Positions 23,770 to 34,329 of a stretch of 44,768 nucleotides of DNA are shown one piece after another. The stretch is from Chloroflexota bacterium (GTDB lineage Bacteria > Chloroflexota > UBA11872 > UBA12225): the NCBI GenBank assembly GCA_016199265.1, contig JACQGX010000133.1, forward strand, positions 1-44,768, written 5' to 3'. Within the stretch, counting starts at the first letter, position 1, and every line of letters begins with the position of its first letter. The notes beneath the pieces were generated by a model. It was not told the origin of the DNA, did no database searches, and worked only from the letters and a program-made list of their open reading frames with translations. Position numbers and translations under genes: made by a program.

Positions 23770-24002
23770 TCCGGCATCGGCCGGCCGCCACGCTTCCGCT
23801 CGACCGCTTCCGGCCGGAATGTCCGGCGACCCGCGAAGATAGGCAGTGATGGTTCGCGCCTCCTCCCGCTCGGTGCAGGCGTCGTCCTGCTCGCCAGCCA
23901 ATCCACCAGTCCACCCCTGTCCGCCTCAGGACTCCGGTCGAGCATCGTACCACTGGACCGCGATTCAACAACTCAACAAATGGACCGCCTTAGGTCCAAC
24001 AT

Positions 24003-25202
24003 CTATGCTCCAAAGTGCCCCATCGCCTCGGCGCGCAAAATCATCCCTTGGAGCAGATCGAGCGTACGTTCGGTTGCCAGCGGGCGGCTCAGCCGCGCCG
24101 CCCGCTGGCTCATCTCCCACCGGATCTCCGGTTCCCGTATCAAGTAGCGCACCGCTTCGGCCGCCTCGGTCGGCGTACGGTACGCCAGCCCGGCGCCGGC
24201 GTTGACGACGTACGCTACGTTCCCCTCCTCCTGGCCCGGCAACGGGCGGCCGAGCAAGAGCGGCCGGCCAGTGGCGGTCGCCTCGGCGATCGTGAGCGAG
24301 CCGGGCTTCGTGACCACCACGTCGGACGCCGTCATGTATTCGGCCACGTTGTCGATCGAGCCGAGAATGCGCACCGGCACCGGCCAGCGGTGCGCCCCTA
24401 GCTCGCTGCGTGCCCGCCAGTTTCTCCCGGCCACGACCACCAATTGGCAGTCCTCACCACTCGCCGCCACCGCCGCCACACTACGGGCGATCAAGACGAT
24501 GCCCCCGGCGCCCTCGCCGCCGCCCATGAGCAGCACCGTCAGCCGGTCCGGATCGAGCGCCAAATGCTGTCGCATCTCGCGTGCCGAACGGTTGACCATC
24601 CAGAACTCGCGCCGCAGCGGGATGCCCAGCACCGCCACCCGCTTGGGCGCGATGCCGAACTCGTACAGCCGCTGAGCCGCGACGTCGGACCCGACGACGA
24701 ACTGGTCGACGCCGGGCGATGCCCACCAGCGATGGACGTCGACCAGGTCGGTGACGACCGTCATCAGTGGCAGCTCCGGCCGGCGAAGATGCGCCCGCGC
24801 ACGGACCATCGCGTGATTGACCAGTGGGTGCACCGAGACGATCGCCTGTGCGCCCCTGGCTTTGATCGCCCGAGCGATCCGCTCCACCTCCACCGGACCA
24901 AACGTCGCCAGGTACGCCTGGAGCGCCAGCGGGTTGTTCGCCAAGCGGAAGCCCCACCCCCACAGCCACGGCGCACGCACGATCACCGGCCCGTACAGCG
25001 ACACGATCCGGTCGATCATCGAGCCAGTAGATGGCGGCGCGCTGCTCCCATCCTGTGCGGCCTGGCCAAACGGGTCGCAATCGGTCAGTGCCAACCCCAC
25101 GTCGTCCCGCTCGCGCGCACCCTCGATCAGCGCATTCGACACGCTGCGATGGCCGGCGCCGGTATCGGACGTCAGAACAAGGACGGGTCGGATTGGACTC
25201 AC
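24003..25202 (-). CDS. MGDG synthase/UgtP-like glycolipid glycosyltransferase
   Basis: About 399 residues of the GT28 family that adds sugar to diacylglycerol at the membrane. The N-terminal domain has LTSDTGAGHRSVSNAL, as in plant and bacterial MGDG synthases; the C-terminal nucleotide-sugar domain has LLMGGGEGAGG, VVTKPGSLTIAEA and PLPGQEEGNVAYVV. GTG 25202 places the motif near the N-terminus; GTG 25220 adds six residues. It is first of a minus-strand set with the C39-TPR protein and pdxA, with gaps of 230 and 150 bases, so co-transcription is uncertain. Confidence 0.88.
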   Translation of the reverse strand: MSPIRPVLVLTSDTGAGHRSVSNALIEGARERDDVGLALTDCDPFGQAAQDGSSAPPSTGSMIDRIVSLYGPVIVRAPWLWGWGFRLANNPLALQAYLATFGPVEVERIARAIKARGAQAIVSVHPLVNHAMVRARAHLRRPELPLMTVVTDLVDVHRWWASPGVDQFVVGSDVAAQRLYEFGIAPKRVAVLGIPLRREFWMVNRSAREMRQHLALDPDRLTVLLMGGGEGAGGIVLIARSVAAVAASGEDCQLVVVAGRNWRARSELGAHRWPVPVRILGSIDNVAEYMTASDVVVTKPGSLTIAEATATGRPLLLGRPLPGQEEGNVAYVVNAGAGLAYRTPTEAAEAVRYLIREPEIRWEMSQRAARLSRPLATERTLDLLQGMILRAEAMGHFGA

Positions 25203-25255
25203 AGGTGCACAGCTCAGCACCTAATTGTAAGGAAGGAGAAACAAAGGAGACGCCC

Positions 25256-25301
25256 CATGCGCCGTCTCTCCGGCGTGGGAAGCGGGCCCGGGGGTGAGGG
25301 G
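25256..25301. repeat. Degenerate copy of GGGTGAGGGG element
   Basis: GCGTGGGAAGCGGGCCCGGGGGTGAGGGG-type sequence between divergent genes, diverged from the copies at 20746 and 44678. The left hairpin arm is largely lost. Confidence 0.55.
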
Positions 25302-25406
25302 AAGAAAAGCCGGCGCGTACGACGGTCGGTGGTGCCTACGTGTAGAATTGCGACGAGCGAAGTGCCTACCTTCGGGCGTGTTCGCTGCAGAATCTTGGTA
25401 CGACAC

Positions 25407-25997
25407 ATGGAGATGGCGGCCGAACGCGTCGCAGTCGATTTCTCAGCATCCGGCGCATCCGGCGCATCCGGCGCGAATGGCCGCGCGGCAACGGGCGACG
25501 TGCGTGTCTCAGCCGCACCCGCCGTTGGCGCCGTCCGTCCGGCGACGCGCGCCGACATTCCGGCGATGCAAGCGCTGATCAACGGGTTTGCGGCCCAGAA
25601 CAGGATGCTCTTCCGCTCTGCTGAGGAGCTCGAGGAGTTCCTCGACGAGTACCACGTTCACGAGGAAGACGGCCGCGTCCTGGGCGTCTGCGGGCTGCAT
25701 CCGGTCGCCGGCGCACTGGCCGAGGTACGCGGCCTCGCCGTCTCCGAACACGCCGCCGGCCACGGAATCGGTCGCCGGCTGGTTGAGGCGTGCGTCGCCC
25801 GGGCGCGCGCGCTCGGCATCGCCAAGGTCTATACGCTCACGCTCGTGCCCGGTTTCTTCGAGAAGCTCGGCTTCTGTCAAGTGGATAAGGGCACACTCCA
25901 CATCAAAGTGTGGTATGAGTGTTACCGCTGCCCCAAATTCGCCCGTTGCGACGAGATCGCCATGGTACGACCACTTGACCTGGAGGAGTTGCGCTGA
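25407..25997 (+). CDS. ArgA-like GNAT acetyltransferase (N-acetylglutamate synthase type)
   Basis: 196 residues. A Ser/Ala/Gly-rich leader includes three exact copies of a 9-base unit (GCATCCGGC, 25446-25472) coding Ala-Ser-Gly. The GNAT core follows: VRPATRADIPAMQALI, LAVSEHAAGHGIGRRLVEA for acetyl-CoA binding, and FFEKLGFCQVDK. The end HIKVWYECYRCPKFARCDE, with three Cys, is typical of short N-acetylglutamate synthases of arginine synthesis. ATG 25407 or 25413. The stop overlaps the next start in TGATG. Confidence 0.82.
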   Translation: MEMAAERVAVDFSASGASGASGANGRAATGDVRVSAAPAVGAVRPATRADIPAMQALINGFAAQNRMLFRSAEELEEFLDEYHVHEEDGRVLGVCGLHPVAGALAEVRGLAVSEHAAGHGIGRRLVEACVARARALGIAKVYTLTLVPGFFEKLGFCQVDKGTLHIKVWYECYRCPKFARCDEIAMVRPLDLEELR

Positions 25998-27367
25998 TGG
26001 CCCTCGGCGCACGCCGCCGTCAGGCAACTGACGAGATCGCGGCGCAGAATCAGCTTGACGAAATCGGTATCGTGCCGCCCCCGCCGGTGGCCCAGCCGCC
26101 CGAGCAATTGCCGCCGGCCATCGCCGAGATTCGGCTGCAGAAGCCCTCGATCCCTATCCTGGCGGTCGTCCTGCTCGTTCTCGCGCTCGTCGCGGCGGTG
26201 CCCATCCTGTATTACCTCTTCTACGCCATGTTGGCGCTCGTCGTCATCACGTTCATCTGGACGCGCAGTCTGGTGCAGAACCTGACGGTCAACCGCGTGC
26301 TGCGCACCAAGTGGTGCGTCGTCGGCGACACTATCCAGGAAGACTTCGTCGTCCGCAACGACGGGCGCCTGCCGGCGCTGTGGGTGGAGGTGCGTGACGA
26401 ATCGACGGTACCCGGCTATCACCCCGGCGTCGTCGAGAGTATTGGCGGGCTCGACGAGCGGCGCTGGGTAGCGCGCGCCGTGTGCCAGCAGCGCGGGCTG
26501 TTCAAGCTCGGGCCACTGCGCGTGCTCACCGGCGATCCGTTCGGTATCTTCCAAGGCACGATCACCTACAATACCCAGACGAGCTTCATCGTCTATCCTC
26601 CGCTGATCGAGATCCCCGGCCTGCCGATGCCGTGGGGATCCGCCGCCGGGAACTCGCGCTCGAGCCTGCGCACGCTCCACGTCACGACCGACGCGTCGAG
26701 CATCCGCCGCTACGAGCCGGGCGATAGCCTCCATCGTATCCACTGGCTGCACACCGCGCGCACCGGGGAACTGTTCTCGAAGGAATTCGACCTCGAGCCG
26801 TCGGGCAATCTCTGGATCATCCTCGACATGGACGCCGCGGTGCACTACGGCGAGGGGCTCGATTCGACCGAGGAGTACGCCGTCAAGATCGCCGGCGCGT
26901 TCATCCACGCGGCCATCCGCGAGAACAAGGCCGTCGGGCTGGTGTCCTACGGCGCCGAGAAGACGGTGATCCCTCCGGGCAAAGGTGCGCGACAACTCTG
27001 GCGTCTGATGGAGGAGCTCGCCGTCGTCACCGCCGATGGTCATCACTCGCTCGAGCGGGTTATGGCCGACGTGAGCGCGAACATCGGCCGGGGGCTCTCG
27101 ATTGTCGTCATCACACCCTCGACCGATCCGGCATGGCTCAACGCGTTGGCCGTCATGCGGCACCGAGCCTCGGCGCCCGGCGTCATCCTGCTCGACGGCG
27201 CGTCATTCGGCGGTCCGCATGCGGCCCGCCCGCTTGCCGACCGGCTGGCGAGTGCGGGAATCGTCGTCCACGTCGTCGAGCGTGGGCAGCAGTTCCGTAC
27301 CATCAGCGTCGATAAGAAAGAGTGGGAAGAATACCGCCGCGGACGAAGCGCCGTGCCGGTCCCGTAA
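25997..27367 (+). CDS. DUF58 protein
   Basis: 456 residues. Two membrane segments (about 53-68 and 70-88) precede a beta-rich domain and the DUF58 block YEPGDSLHRIHWLHTARTGE, then a von Willebrand A-like fold starting LWIILDMDAAVHYG, whose DxD-x-x recalls a degenerate MIDAS. DUF58 proteins occur with MoxR ATPases and TgpA transglutaminases; TgpA follows 57 bases downstream here, but no MoxR is in the window. The start overlaps the acetyltransferase stop by one base. Confidence 0.9.
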   Translation: MALGARRRQATDEIAAQNQLDEIGIVPPPPVAQPPEQLPPAIAEIRLQKPSIPILAVVLLVLALVAAVPILYYLFYAMLALVVITFIWTRSLVQNLTVNRVLRTKWCVVGDTIQEDFVVRNDGRLPALWVEVRDESTVPGYHPGVVESIGGLDERRWVARAVCQQRGLFKLGPLRVLTGDPFGIFQGTITYNTQTSFIVYPPLIEIPGLPMPWGSAAGNSRSSLRTLHVTTDASSIRRYEPGDSLHRIHWLHTARTGELFSKEFDLEPSGNLWIILDMDAAVHYGEGLDSTEEYAVKIAGAFIHAAIRENKAVGLVSYGAEKTVIPPGKGARQLWRLMEELAVVTADGHHSLERVMADVSANIGRGLSIVVITPSTDPAWLNALAVMRHRASAPGVILLDGASFGGPHAARPLADRLASAGIVVHVVERGQQFRTISVDKKEWEEYRRGRSAVPVP

Positions 27368-27424
27368 AACGTCATCCGCCGCCAAACCGCATTCTAGACG
27401 TTCCCCGTAGACTTAAGAGGGAAA

Positions 27425-29842
27425 ATGACGGCATCAGTCGGCAGCCTGTCCCAACGTGCACCACGCGCCGAGAGCGAGCGCTCGGTGCTCGAACCGGAGG
27501 AGGGCTGGCTTTCCATCTTGCTCCTGCTGGCGATGGTGCTCAGCACCGTCTGGTCGATCGACCAGGCGCAGTGGGTCGAGGGCACGAGCATGCTCTTCCC
27601 CATCGCGCTGGCCGGCATCGCCGTCGGGATGGCGCTGGGGCGTTCAGCGCTGCGCGGCTGGATCGCGCTGGCGCTGGGACTGCTGCTTGGCGGCGTGCTT
27701 TGCTTCATCGTGGTCGGGCAGTTGTTGCCGCCGCCGTCAGAGATGCCCGGGCTCTTCTTCACCACGATCGCCGATACCTTGAGATGGTTCGCGCAGCCGA
27801 GCGGCGTGCCGCCGCTCGTCGGCGCGTTCCAGCAGCTCGCGCTCAATACCGCCGAGTTCGGCGAGCGCATCGGGTTGTGGTCGCAGATGGGCATGGCGGG
27901 ACGCTCGAGCAACGACAACGCGATCTTTCTCCTGTTCATTGCCTACGTTGCCTGGCTTCAAGGCCTGATCGGTGCGTGGGGCTTGTTCCGGTTGCACGAC
28001 GTCGTCGTCGCGGCCTTGCCTACCGGCATCGCGCTCACAACCAACGCGGCGTACACCGGCCGGGCGCAGGCGCCGTTCGCCATTTTCATCATCACGCTCC
28101 TGCTGCTCGCCGTCAGTCTCAACCTGGCGACACTGCAGAAGCGGTGGGCGCGCTTCTCGGTCGATTACCCCTCGAATCTGTTGTTCGACGTCACCGTCAG
28201 CAGCTTCGTGATCATCTGCCTGCTCGCCATCTTCGCCTTCTTTGGACCGCGCCTGGGCGACAATCCGGTGTCGAACGCCTTCTGGGCGTCAATGGGCGAG
28301 CAGTGGAGCGAAATCGAAAACGCCTCGACGCGGTTGTTTTCCGGCGTGAACAGTCCTGCCGGCGCGGCCGGCGGTGCCGGCCGCGACCGGTTGGTGCTCT
28401 CTGGGCCCGTGCGACTGACGCAGCGCGTCGTCATGCAGGTCCAGTCGGAAGAGCCGTACTACTGGCGCGGCGCGACGTACGACGTCTGGACGGGGCACGA
28501 CTGGCTCACGAGCGACAAGATCCCGCTCACGCGTAGCGAGAAGCAGCCTGTGCTGCCGCCGCGGTTCGCGCTCCGCAAACGGACGCGCGTCGCCTTCGAG
28601 ATCTCGCAGAGCCGGAGCGATCTGCTCTATGCGCCCGACGAGCCGGTGCAGTTGAGCATCCCATACAAAGTCGTGACGCGCGGCAACGATCCGGCGACCG
28701 GCGACTACGCGTCGCTGCGCGCGAAGCGTCCGGCGATTCCAGCGCTCAAGTACACCGTTGAGGCGATGACGTCGATCGCCAGCGTCGAGGAGTTGCGCAA
28801 CGCACCCGTGGACGTGCCCGAGTGGGCCAAGCGGTACACCCAGTTGCCCGACGTGCCGCAACGCGTGCGCGATCTCTCGAACACGCTGACGCGCGGCCGC
28901 CGCACTACGTACGATAGAGCGGTCGCCATCGAGCAGTTCCTCCGCAAGTATCCGTACACGCTCGACGTGAAGGCGCCACCGCCGGATCGCGATGCCGTCG
29001 AGTACTTCCTGTTCGACCTGAAGCAGGGATACTGCGACTACTTCGCCTCGGCGATGGTCGTGTTGCTGCGCACCCAGGGCATCCCCGCGCGCCTAGCGAC
29101 CGGCTACGTCGCCGGGAAGTTCGACAACAACACGCGCAAGTTCATCGTCACGGAGGAGGAGGCACACTCCTGGCCGGAGGTCTTCTTCCCCAACTACGGC
29201 TGGATGGCGTTCGAGCCGTCCGGCTATCGACCGCCGATCGTGCGCCCCGACGAATCGATTGCATCTGCATTTGGCGATTCGATCGATTGCTACGAATACG
29301 GCGAATGCGAGGACATGTACGGCGATCTCAGCGACCTCATCGGGCTGTTACCCGGCGAAGGCGAAGGCGGCGTGCCGATTATCGGCGTCTATCAGCCGGG
29401 GGCGGCGGCGTGGCGCCGCTACGGACTCTCCGTGCTGGCGTTGCTCGTGCTGGCCGGCTTCGGCTACCTGTTCGTCACGTCGCTGCGCAGTGGCCGCCGG
29501 ACCGGACGCGAGCTCGTCCAGAGCACGTATCGCCAAATGACCGCGTACGGCGCGCTCTTTGGCATGCGCGCCAAGCCATCGGAAACGCCGCTGGAGTACG
29601 CACGTGCCCTCAGCACCGGCATCACACGCACGCTGGAGCAGGACGGCGCGGTGAGCACGCTGCGCCTGCGCGAATTCGTTGGCCCGCCGAACGGCACGGC
29701 GGAGACGATCGCGGCGACCTACGTGCGCACGATGTACGGCAATCGCGAGCCCAGCAGCGAGGAGCGCGACCGCGTGGTCGAAGGCTGGAAAGAGCTCCGC
29801 TGGAAGATGCCCCTCCTCCTCCTCCGCGACCGCCGCAACTAA
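27425..29842 (+). CDS. TgpA-like membrane transglutaminase
   Basis: 805 residues. About seven membrane helices fill the first 290 residues, then an extracellular transglutaminase core with catalytic Cys537 in QGYCDYFASAMVVLLR and His581 in EEAHSWPEVFF. The third position, usually Asp in a WxxFDPT context, is Glu597 in WMAFEPSGY. A further membrane segment (about 665-685) and a cytoplasmic DUF4129-like tail end the protein. Relatives act at the cell envelope and are paired with DUF58 proteins, as here. The stop overlaps the convergent rlmA stop in CTAA (29839-29842). Confidence 0.92.
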   Translation: MTASVGSLSQRAPRAESERSVLEPEEGWLSILLLLAMVLSTVWSIDQAQWVEGTSMLFPIALAGIAVGMALGRSALRGWIALALGLLLGGVLCFIVVGQLLPPPSEMPGLFFTTIADTLRWFAQPSGVPPLVGAFQQLALNTAEFGERIGLWSQMGMAGRSSNDNAIFLLFIAYVAWLQGLIGAWGLFRLHDVVVAALPTGIALTTNAAYTGRAQAPFAIFIITLLLLAVSLNLATLQKRWARFSVDYPSNLLFDVTVSSFVIICLLAIFAFFGPRLGDNPVSNAFWASMGEQWSEIENASTRLFSGVNSPAGAAGGAGRDRLVLSGPVRLTQRVVMQVQSEEPYYWRGATYDVWTGHDWLTSDKIPLTRSEKQPVLPPRFALRKRTRVAFEISQSRSDLLYAPDEPVQLSIPYKVVTRGNDPATGDYASLRAKRPAIPALKYTVEAMTSIASVEELRNAPVDVPEWAKRYTQLPDVPQRVRDLSNTLTRGRRTTYDRAVAIEQFLRKYPYTLDVKAPPPDRDAVEYFLFDLKQGYCDYFASAMVVLLRTQGIPARLATGYVAGKFDNNTRKFIVTEEEAHSWPEVFFPNYGWMAFEPSGYRPPIVRPDESIASAFGDSIDCYEYGECEDMYGDLSDLIGLLPGEGEGGVPIIGVYQPGAAAWRRYGLSVLALLVLAGFGYLFVTSLRSGRRTGRELVQSTYRQMTAYGALFGMRAKPSETPLEYARALSTGITRTLEQDGAVSTLRLREFVGPPNGTAETIAATYVRTMYGNREPSSEERDRVVEGWKELRWKMPLLLLRDRRN

Positions 29843-30774
29843 CTCCAAAACGCCGCCGCGTCCTGCCGCGGCGCCGCGGCACGCCGAAACGTCAGCACAC
29901 GAAATGCGACGGTCGTCCGCACACCTTCCAATGTGCCCACCGCGGCGATCGTCGTCGGCGGCAGGTGCCGGGCGCTGGGAGTCATCTGGACGAGATCCAC
30001 GGTGTCTCCGCCGCCCAGGTCGAGGTCGTACGCGATTTCAGACGCCGTCTCCAGCGCAAATTCGTGCCCGAGGCGCTCGATCAGGCGGTGCTCCTTCTCC
30101 GGCTCCATGCCCAGGAGTGGCAGCATCGTGCGCAGTTGCTGGAGGTGTGCCGGCGCAGGGATTGCCACCAGCAGTAGACCACCCGGGGTGACAATACGGG
30201 CCATCTCCTCGGCGCGGCGCGGCGCAAAAAGGCTGAGGGCGGCAGCCACCGAGGCATCTCGACACGGCACCCGCGCACGCACGTCTGCGACCGCAAACTG
30301 AGCGTCGGGGTAGCGCCGCGCCGCGAGACGCACCGCATCCTTGGCGATGTCGAAGCCAACGTACCACACACGTTCGCCCGCCAGTCGCTCGTCCAGGTAG
30401 CGCTCTAACCGGCCCAGATAATACCCCTCGCCGCAGCCCAAATCCACAACGCAAGCTGCGGCCGAGCCGATCGAGCTATCAGTCCGCCCCGTCGAGCCAT
30501 CGCCCTCCCCCATCGCGCCGGCAAGGTGACGATGGAGTACCTCGTTGAGCGCATCTGACAGCGGCACGTAGTGCCCGCGTTCGAGAAAGCGACGGCGCGC
30601 CCGCAGCATCGCACGACTATCGCCGCGAATCTTGTCGGAGCTGTGCCGTGCCGGCAGGAGGTTGACGTAGCCATCGCTCGCCATGTCAAACGTGTGCGAC
30701 CGGAGACAGACGAGTATCCGACCGTGCGTGGAGAAGCTGGTGCCGCAAAGAGGGCACACCACACACGGCGCCAC
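29839..30774 (-). CDS. 23S rRNA (guanine-N1)-methyltransferase RlmA-type
   Basis: About 311 residues. The N-terminal zinc site CPLCGTSFSTHGRILVCLRSH (shown in part: Cys-x2-Cys then Cys-x3-His), DGYVNLLPAR and the Rossmann motif VVDLGCGEGYYLGRL are those of RlmA, which methylates G745 or G748 in 23S rRNA and can influence macrolide or tylosin resistance. GTG 30774 starts clear of the heptamer array; GTG 30798 would translate into it. Last gene of the fhaA-pbpA set. Confidence 0.88.
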   Translation of the reverse strand: MAPCVVCPLCGTSFSTHGRILVCLRSHTFDMASDGYVNLLPARHSSDKIRGDSRAMLRARRRFLERGHYVPLSDALNEVLHRHLAGAMGEGDGSTGRTDSSIGSAAACVVDLGCGEGYYLGRLERYLDERLAGERVWYVGFDIAKDAVRLAARRYPDAQFAVADVRARVPCRDASVAAALSLFAPRRAEEMARIVTPGGLLLVAIPAPAHLQQLRTMLPLLGMEPEKEHRLIERLGHEFALETASEIAYDLDLGGGDTVDLVQMTPSARHLPPTTIAAVGTLEGVRTTVAFRVLTFRRAAAPRQDAAAFWS

Positions 30775-30796
30775 ACGTTCCCACTGCCGACCGCCC

Positions 30797-32209
<1,413 letters not shown>

Positions 32210-32250
32210 CTCAGTTGTCGTCGACAGCCAGCCTTTCGCGCTCTGTTCGT

Positions 32251-32320
32251 GTGATCAAGTAGTGATCAAGTGGTTGTCAGGTCGTCTACCACCTGATCAC
32301 CACCTGATCACCACCTGATC
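32251..32320. repeat. 11-bp repeat array GTGATCAAGTR x2 / ACCACCTGATC x3
   Basis: Left units at 32251-32272 and right units at 32288-32320 with a 15-base spacer. The arms pair partly (GTGATCA against TGATCAC). This is the only array with an 11-base period. Located between rodA and pbpA; the rodA stop TGA is in its first minus-strand unit. Confidence 0.85.
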
Positions 32321-33677
32321 ACGTCCTCTCCTCCAACTCCGCCTCCTCGTGCGACATCCGGAGTAGCACGCCCAGGATGAGGAAGTTCGCCAGGAGCGAC
32401 GAGCCGCCGTACGACACGAACGGCAGGGTGACGCCGGTTAGCGGCACCAGCTTGAGATTGCCGCCGATGATCACCATCGTCTGGACGGCCAGCACCGCGG
32501 TGAGGCCGGTGGCGAGCAGCCGGTTGAATGGTAGGCGCGCCCGAAGCGAAAGCTGCAGTCCACGCGAGACGAGCAGCGCGTAGAGCAGCAACAGTGCCAG
32601 CGACGACGCCAGTCCGCCCTCTTCGGCGAGGGCGACGAACGGAAAGTCGGTGTGTACCGCCGGTACGTACAACGGATACCCGTTCCCCAAGCCGGCGCCC
32701 AGAAGGCCACCGCTCCCCAGCGCGTAGAGCGCCTGAACGACCTGGTACGAGCGCCCTTGCGGGTCCAGCCAGGGATCGAGCCAGATCTCCACCCGCAGCC
32801 GAACGTGCGCGAACAGCGCGTAGCACACCGCGCCGCCGCCGAGGAAGAGCGCGCTGCCGGCGGCGACGTACCACGCCTGCCCGACGGCGACGTAGAGCAT
32901 CACCAGAAACACGCCGAAAAACAAAATGGCAGCACCCAGATCGCGCTGCCACACCAACAGCGCCAGCGCCAAGGCCCACATCGCCAACAACGGCGCGAGG
33001 TACGGAAACGGGGGCAGTCGGAATGGCCCCCAGCGCACCAGGTGCGTCGTCAAGAGCTCGCGCTTCTCGACGAGATAGCCCGCTAAGAAGACGACGAGCA
33101 GAACTTTCAGAATCTCCGAGGGCTGGAACGCGAGCGAGCGGGTGCCGAGCCACAGCCGCGCCCCGCTGCCGTTCGGATCGATGCCGAACAGCAGCGTGAG
33201 CGCGACGAGGATCATGCCGGCGGCCGCGCTCGAGTACTTGTACCGTTCGAGCAGCCGCGTCTCCCACGGGCCAATCGCCACCGCGAGCATGAGACTCGTG
33301 CCGAGCACCGCCCAGATGAACTGGCGCGGCGCAAGCGCCGGCGCGAGCCGCGTGACCAGCAGCATCCCGAGGCCGGCGATCGCGCCGGCCAGCGGCAGCA
33401 GCACTTGGTCGCCACGGAAGCGCGCCGCGACCAACACGAGATGGCTTGCCAGCACCAGGCCAAGAAAGCCGTAGATCGGCCAGAATCGCGTATCGTCGAG
33501 CGGGCGCTCCCAGACCACCGACAGCAGCACCGCACCGACCAACGCCGGCAGTACCGCCGCCAGCAGCAGCGCCAGCTCGCGCCACCGCCAGCGGGCGGCG
33601 TGGCGCCTCGCGGCGGGCGGCGCTGCTGTCCGCCGCAGGCCGGACCCCGCCGGAGTCAGGCGGAGGCTACGTGCCAC
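32319..33677 (-). CDS. rodA: RodA/FtsW SEDS peptidoglycan polymerase
   Basis: 452 residues, about ten membrane helices. SEDS markers: RLWLGTRSLAFQPSEILK (the conserved Asp-adjacent loop), QRDLGAAILFFGVFL, FPFVALAEEGG and PLTGVTLPFVSYGGSS. Polymerises glycan strands from lipid II with the PBP encoded downstream. The first 30 residues are basic and cytoplasmic. GTG 33677; its start overlaps the fhaB stop by 11 bases, so they are coupled. Confidence 0.94.
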   Translation of the reverse strand: MARSLRLTPAGSGLRRTAAPPAARRHAARWRWRELALLLAAVLPALVGAVLLSVVWERPLDDTRFWPIYGFLGLVLASHLVLVAARFRGDQVLLPLAGAIAGLGMLLVTRLAPALAPRQFIWAVLGTSLMLAVAIGPWETRLLERYKYSSAAAGMILVALTLLFGIDPNGSGARLWLGTRSLAFQPSEILKVLLVVFLAGYLVEKRELLTTHLVRWGPFRLPPFPYLAPLLAMWALALALLVWQRDLGAAILFFGVFLVMLYVAVGQAWYVAAGSALFLGGGAVCYALFAHVRLRVEIWLDPWLDPQGRSYQVVQALYALGSGGLLGAGLGNGYPLYVPAVHTDFPFVALAEEGGLASSLALLLLYALLVSRGLQLSLRARLPFNRLLATGLTAVLAVQTMVIIGGNLKLVPLTGVTLPFVSYGGSSLLANFLILGVLLRMSHEEAELEERT

Positions 33678-34218
33678 TTTCGAACCGCCAAGAAGTCATG
33701 CCCGTCGAGACGACGTCGCCGGAGTGCAGCGCCGCCGATCGCTCGACGCGGTGTCCATTGACGTACGTGCCGTTCGTGCTGCCCAGGTCCTCGACCCGCC
33801 ACGTATCGCCGGCGGCCGAAAACCGAGCGTGCTTCGCCGAAACCGAATCGTCGCTCACGATCACGTCGCTCGGGGCGCGCCGCCCGACGGTGACGCTCCC
33901 ATCCAAAACGATAACGCACCCGCTGGCGCCGTTTGGCCCACCGGCAGCCGGTGCTCCGGCACTGCCGGAACCGCCGGGGGAGTCGCCGCCTCCGTGCGAC
34001 GCTCGCCGCCCGTGAGCGCCGCCATCGGCGGCGGTCTCGAGCAGCACGAGGCGCGCGCGGCGCGGCGTGGCGCTTGGCAGCGGCGCGGAGCGCGCTGCCG
34101 GCGCGAGCACGTCGTTGCGTAACGTGACGAGTACCGCCAGCACCAGGACGTAGAGCACCACGACGAACACGAGCCGGATGAGCAGCGCGGCGAGATCCGC
34201 CGGAGCGATACCTGCCAT
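33667..34218 (-). CDS. FHA-domain membrane protein, FhaB-like
   Basis: 183 residues. One membrane helix (about 8-32) and a disordered Gly/Ser/Ala linker precede an FHA domain: VTVGRRAPSD, SVSAKHARF and GSTNGTYVNG hold the phospho-threonine binding Arg, Ser, His and Asn. In Actinobacteria the same gene (fhaB/fipA) links Ser/Thr kinase signals to wall synthesis. Here no kinase or phosphatase gene lies between it and rodA. ATG 34218. Confidence 0.9.
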   Translation of the reverse strand: MAGIAPADLAALLIRLVFVVVLYVLVLAVLVTLRNDVLAPAARSAPLPSATPRRARLVLLETAADGGAHGRRASHGGGDSPGGSGSAGAPAAGGPNGASGCVIVLDGSVTVGRRAPSDVIVSDDSVSAKHARFSAAGDTWRVEDLGSTNGTYVNGHRVERSAALHSGDVVSTGMTSWRFESGT

Positions 34219-34243
34219 TAGACGAGATCGGTACGCCTAAACC

Positions 34244-34328
34244 AAGTCCCAGGTCCAAAGTCCAAGGTCCAAAGAATGCGCCTTCTGGCGGTCGACTTTG
34301 GACTTTGGACCTGGGACTTTGGACTGAC
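34244..34328. repeat. Inverted heptamer array, AAGTCCA/GACTTTG
   Basis: Left: AAGTCCC, AGGTCCA, AAGTCCA, AGGTCCA (34244-34271). Right: GACTTTG, GACTTTG, GACCTGG, GACTTTG (34294-34321). Arms are complementary with matching variants. Located between fhaA and fhaB. Confidence 0.87.
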
Positions 34329-34329
34329 T

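Noticed and set aside
24444-25406. Upstream extension of the ArgA-like gene frame
   Set aside because: Antisense to the glycosyltransferase and lacking motifs; the acetyltransferase begins at 25407.
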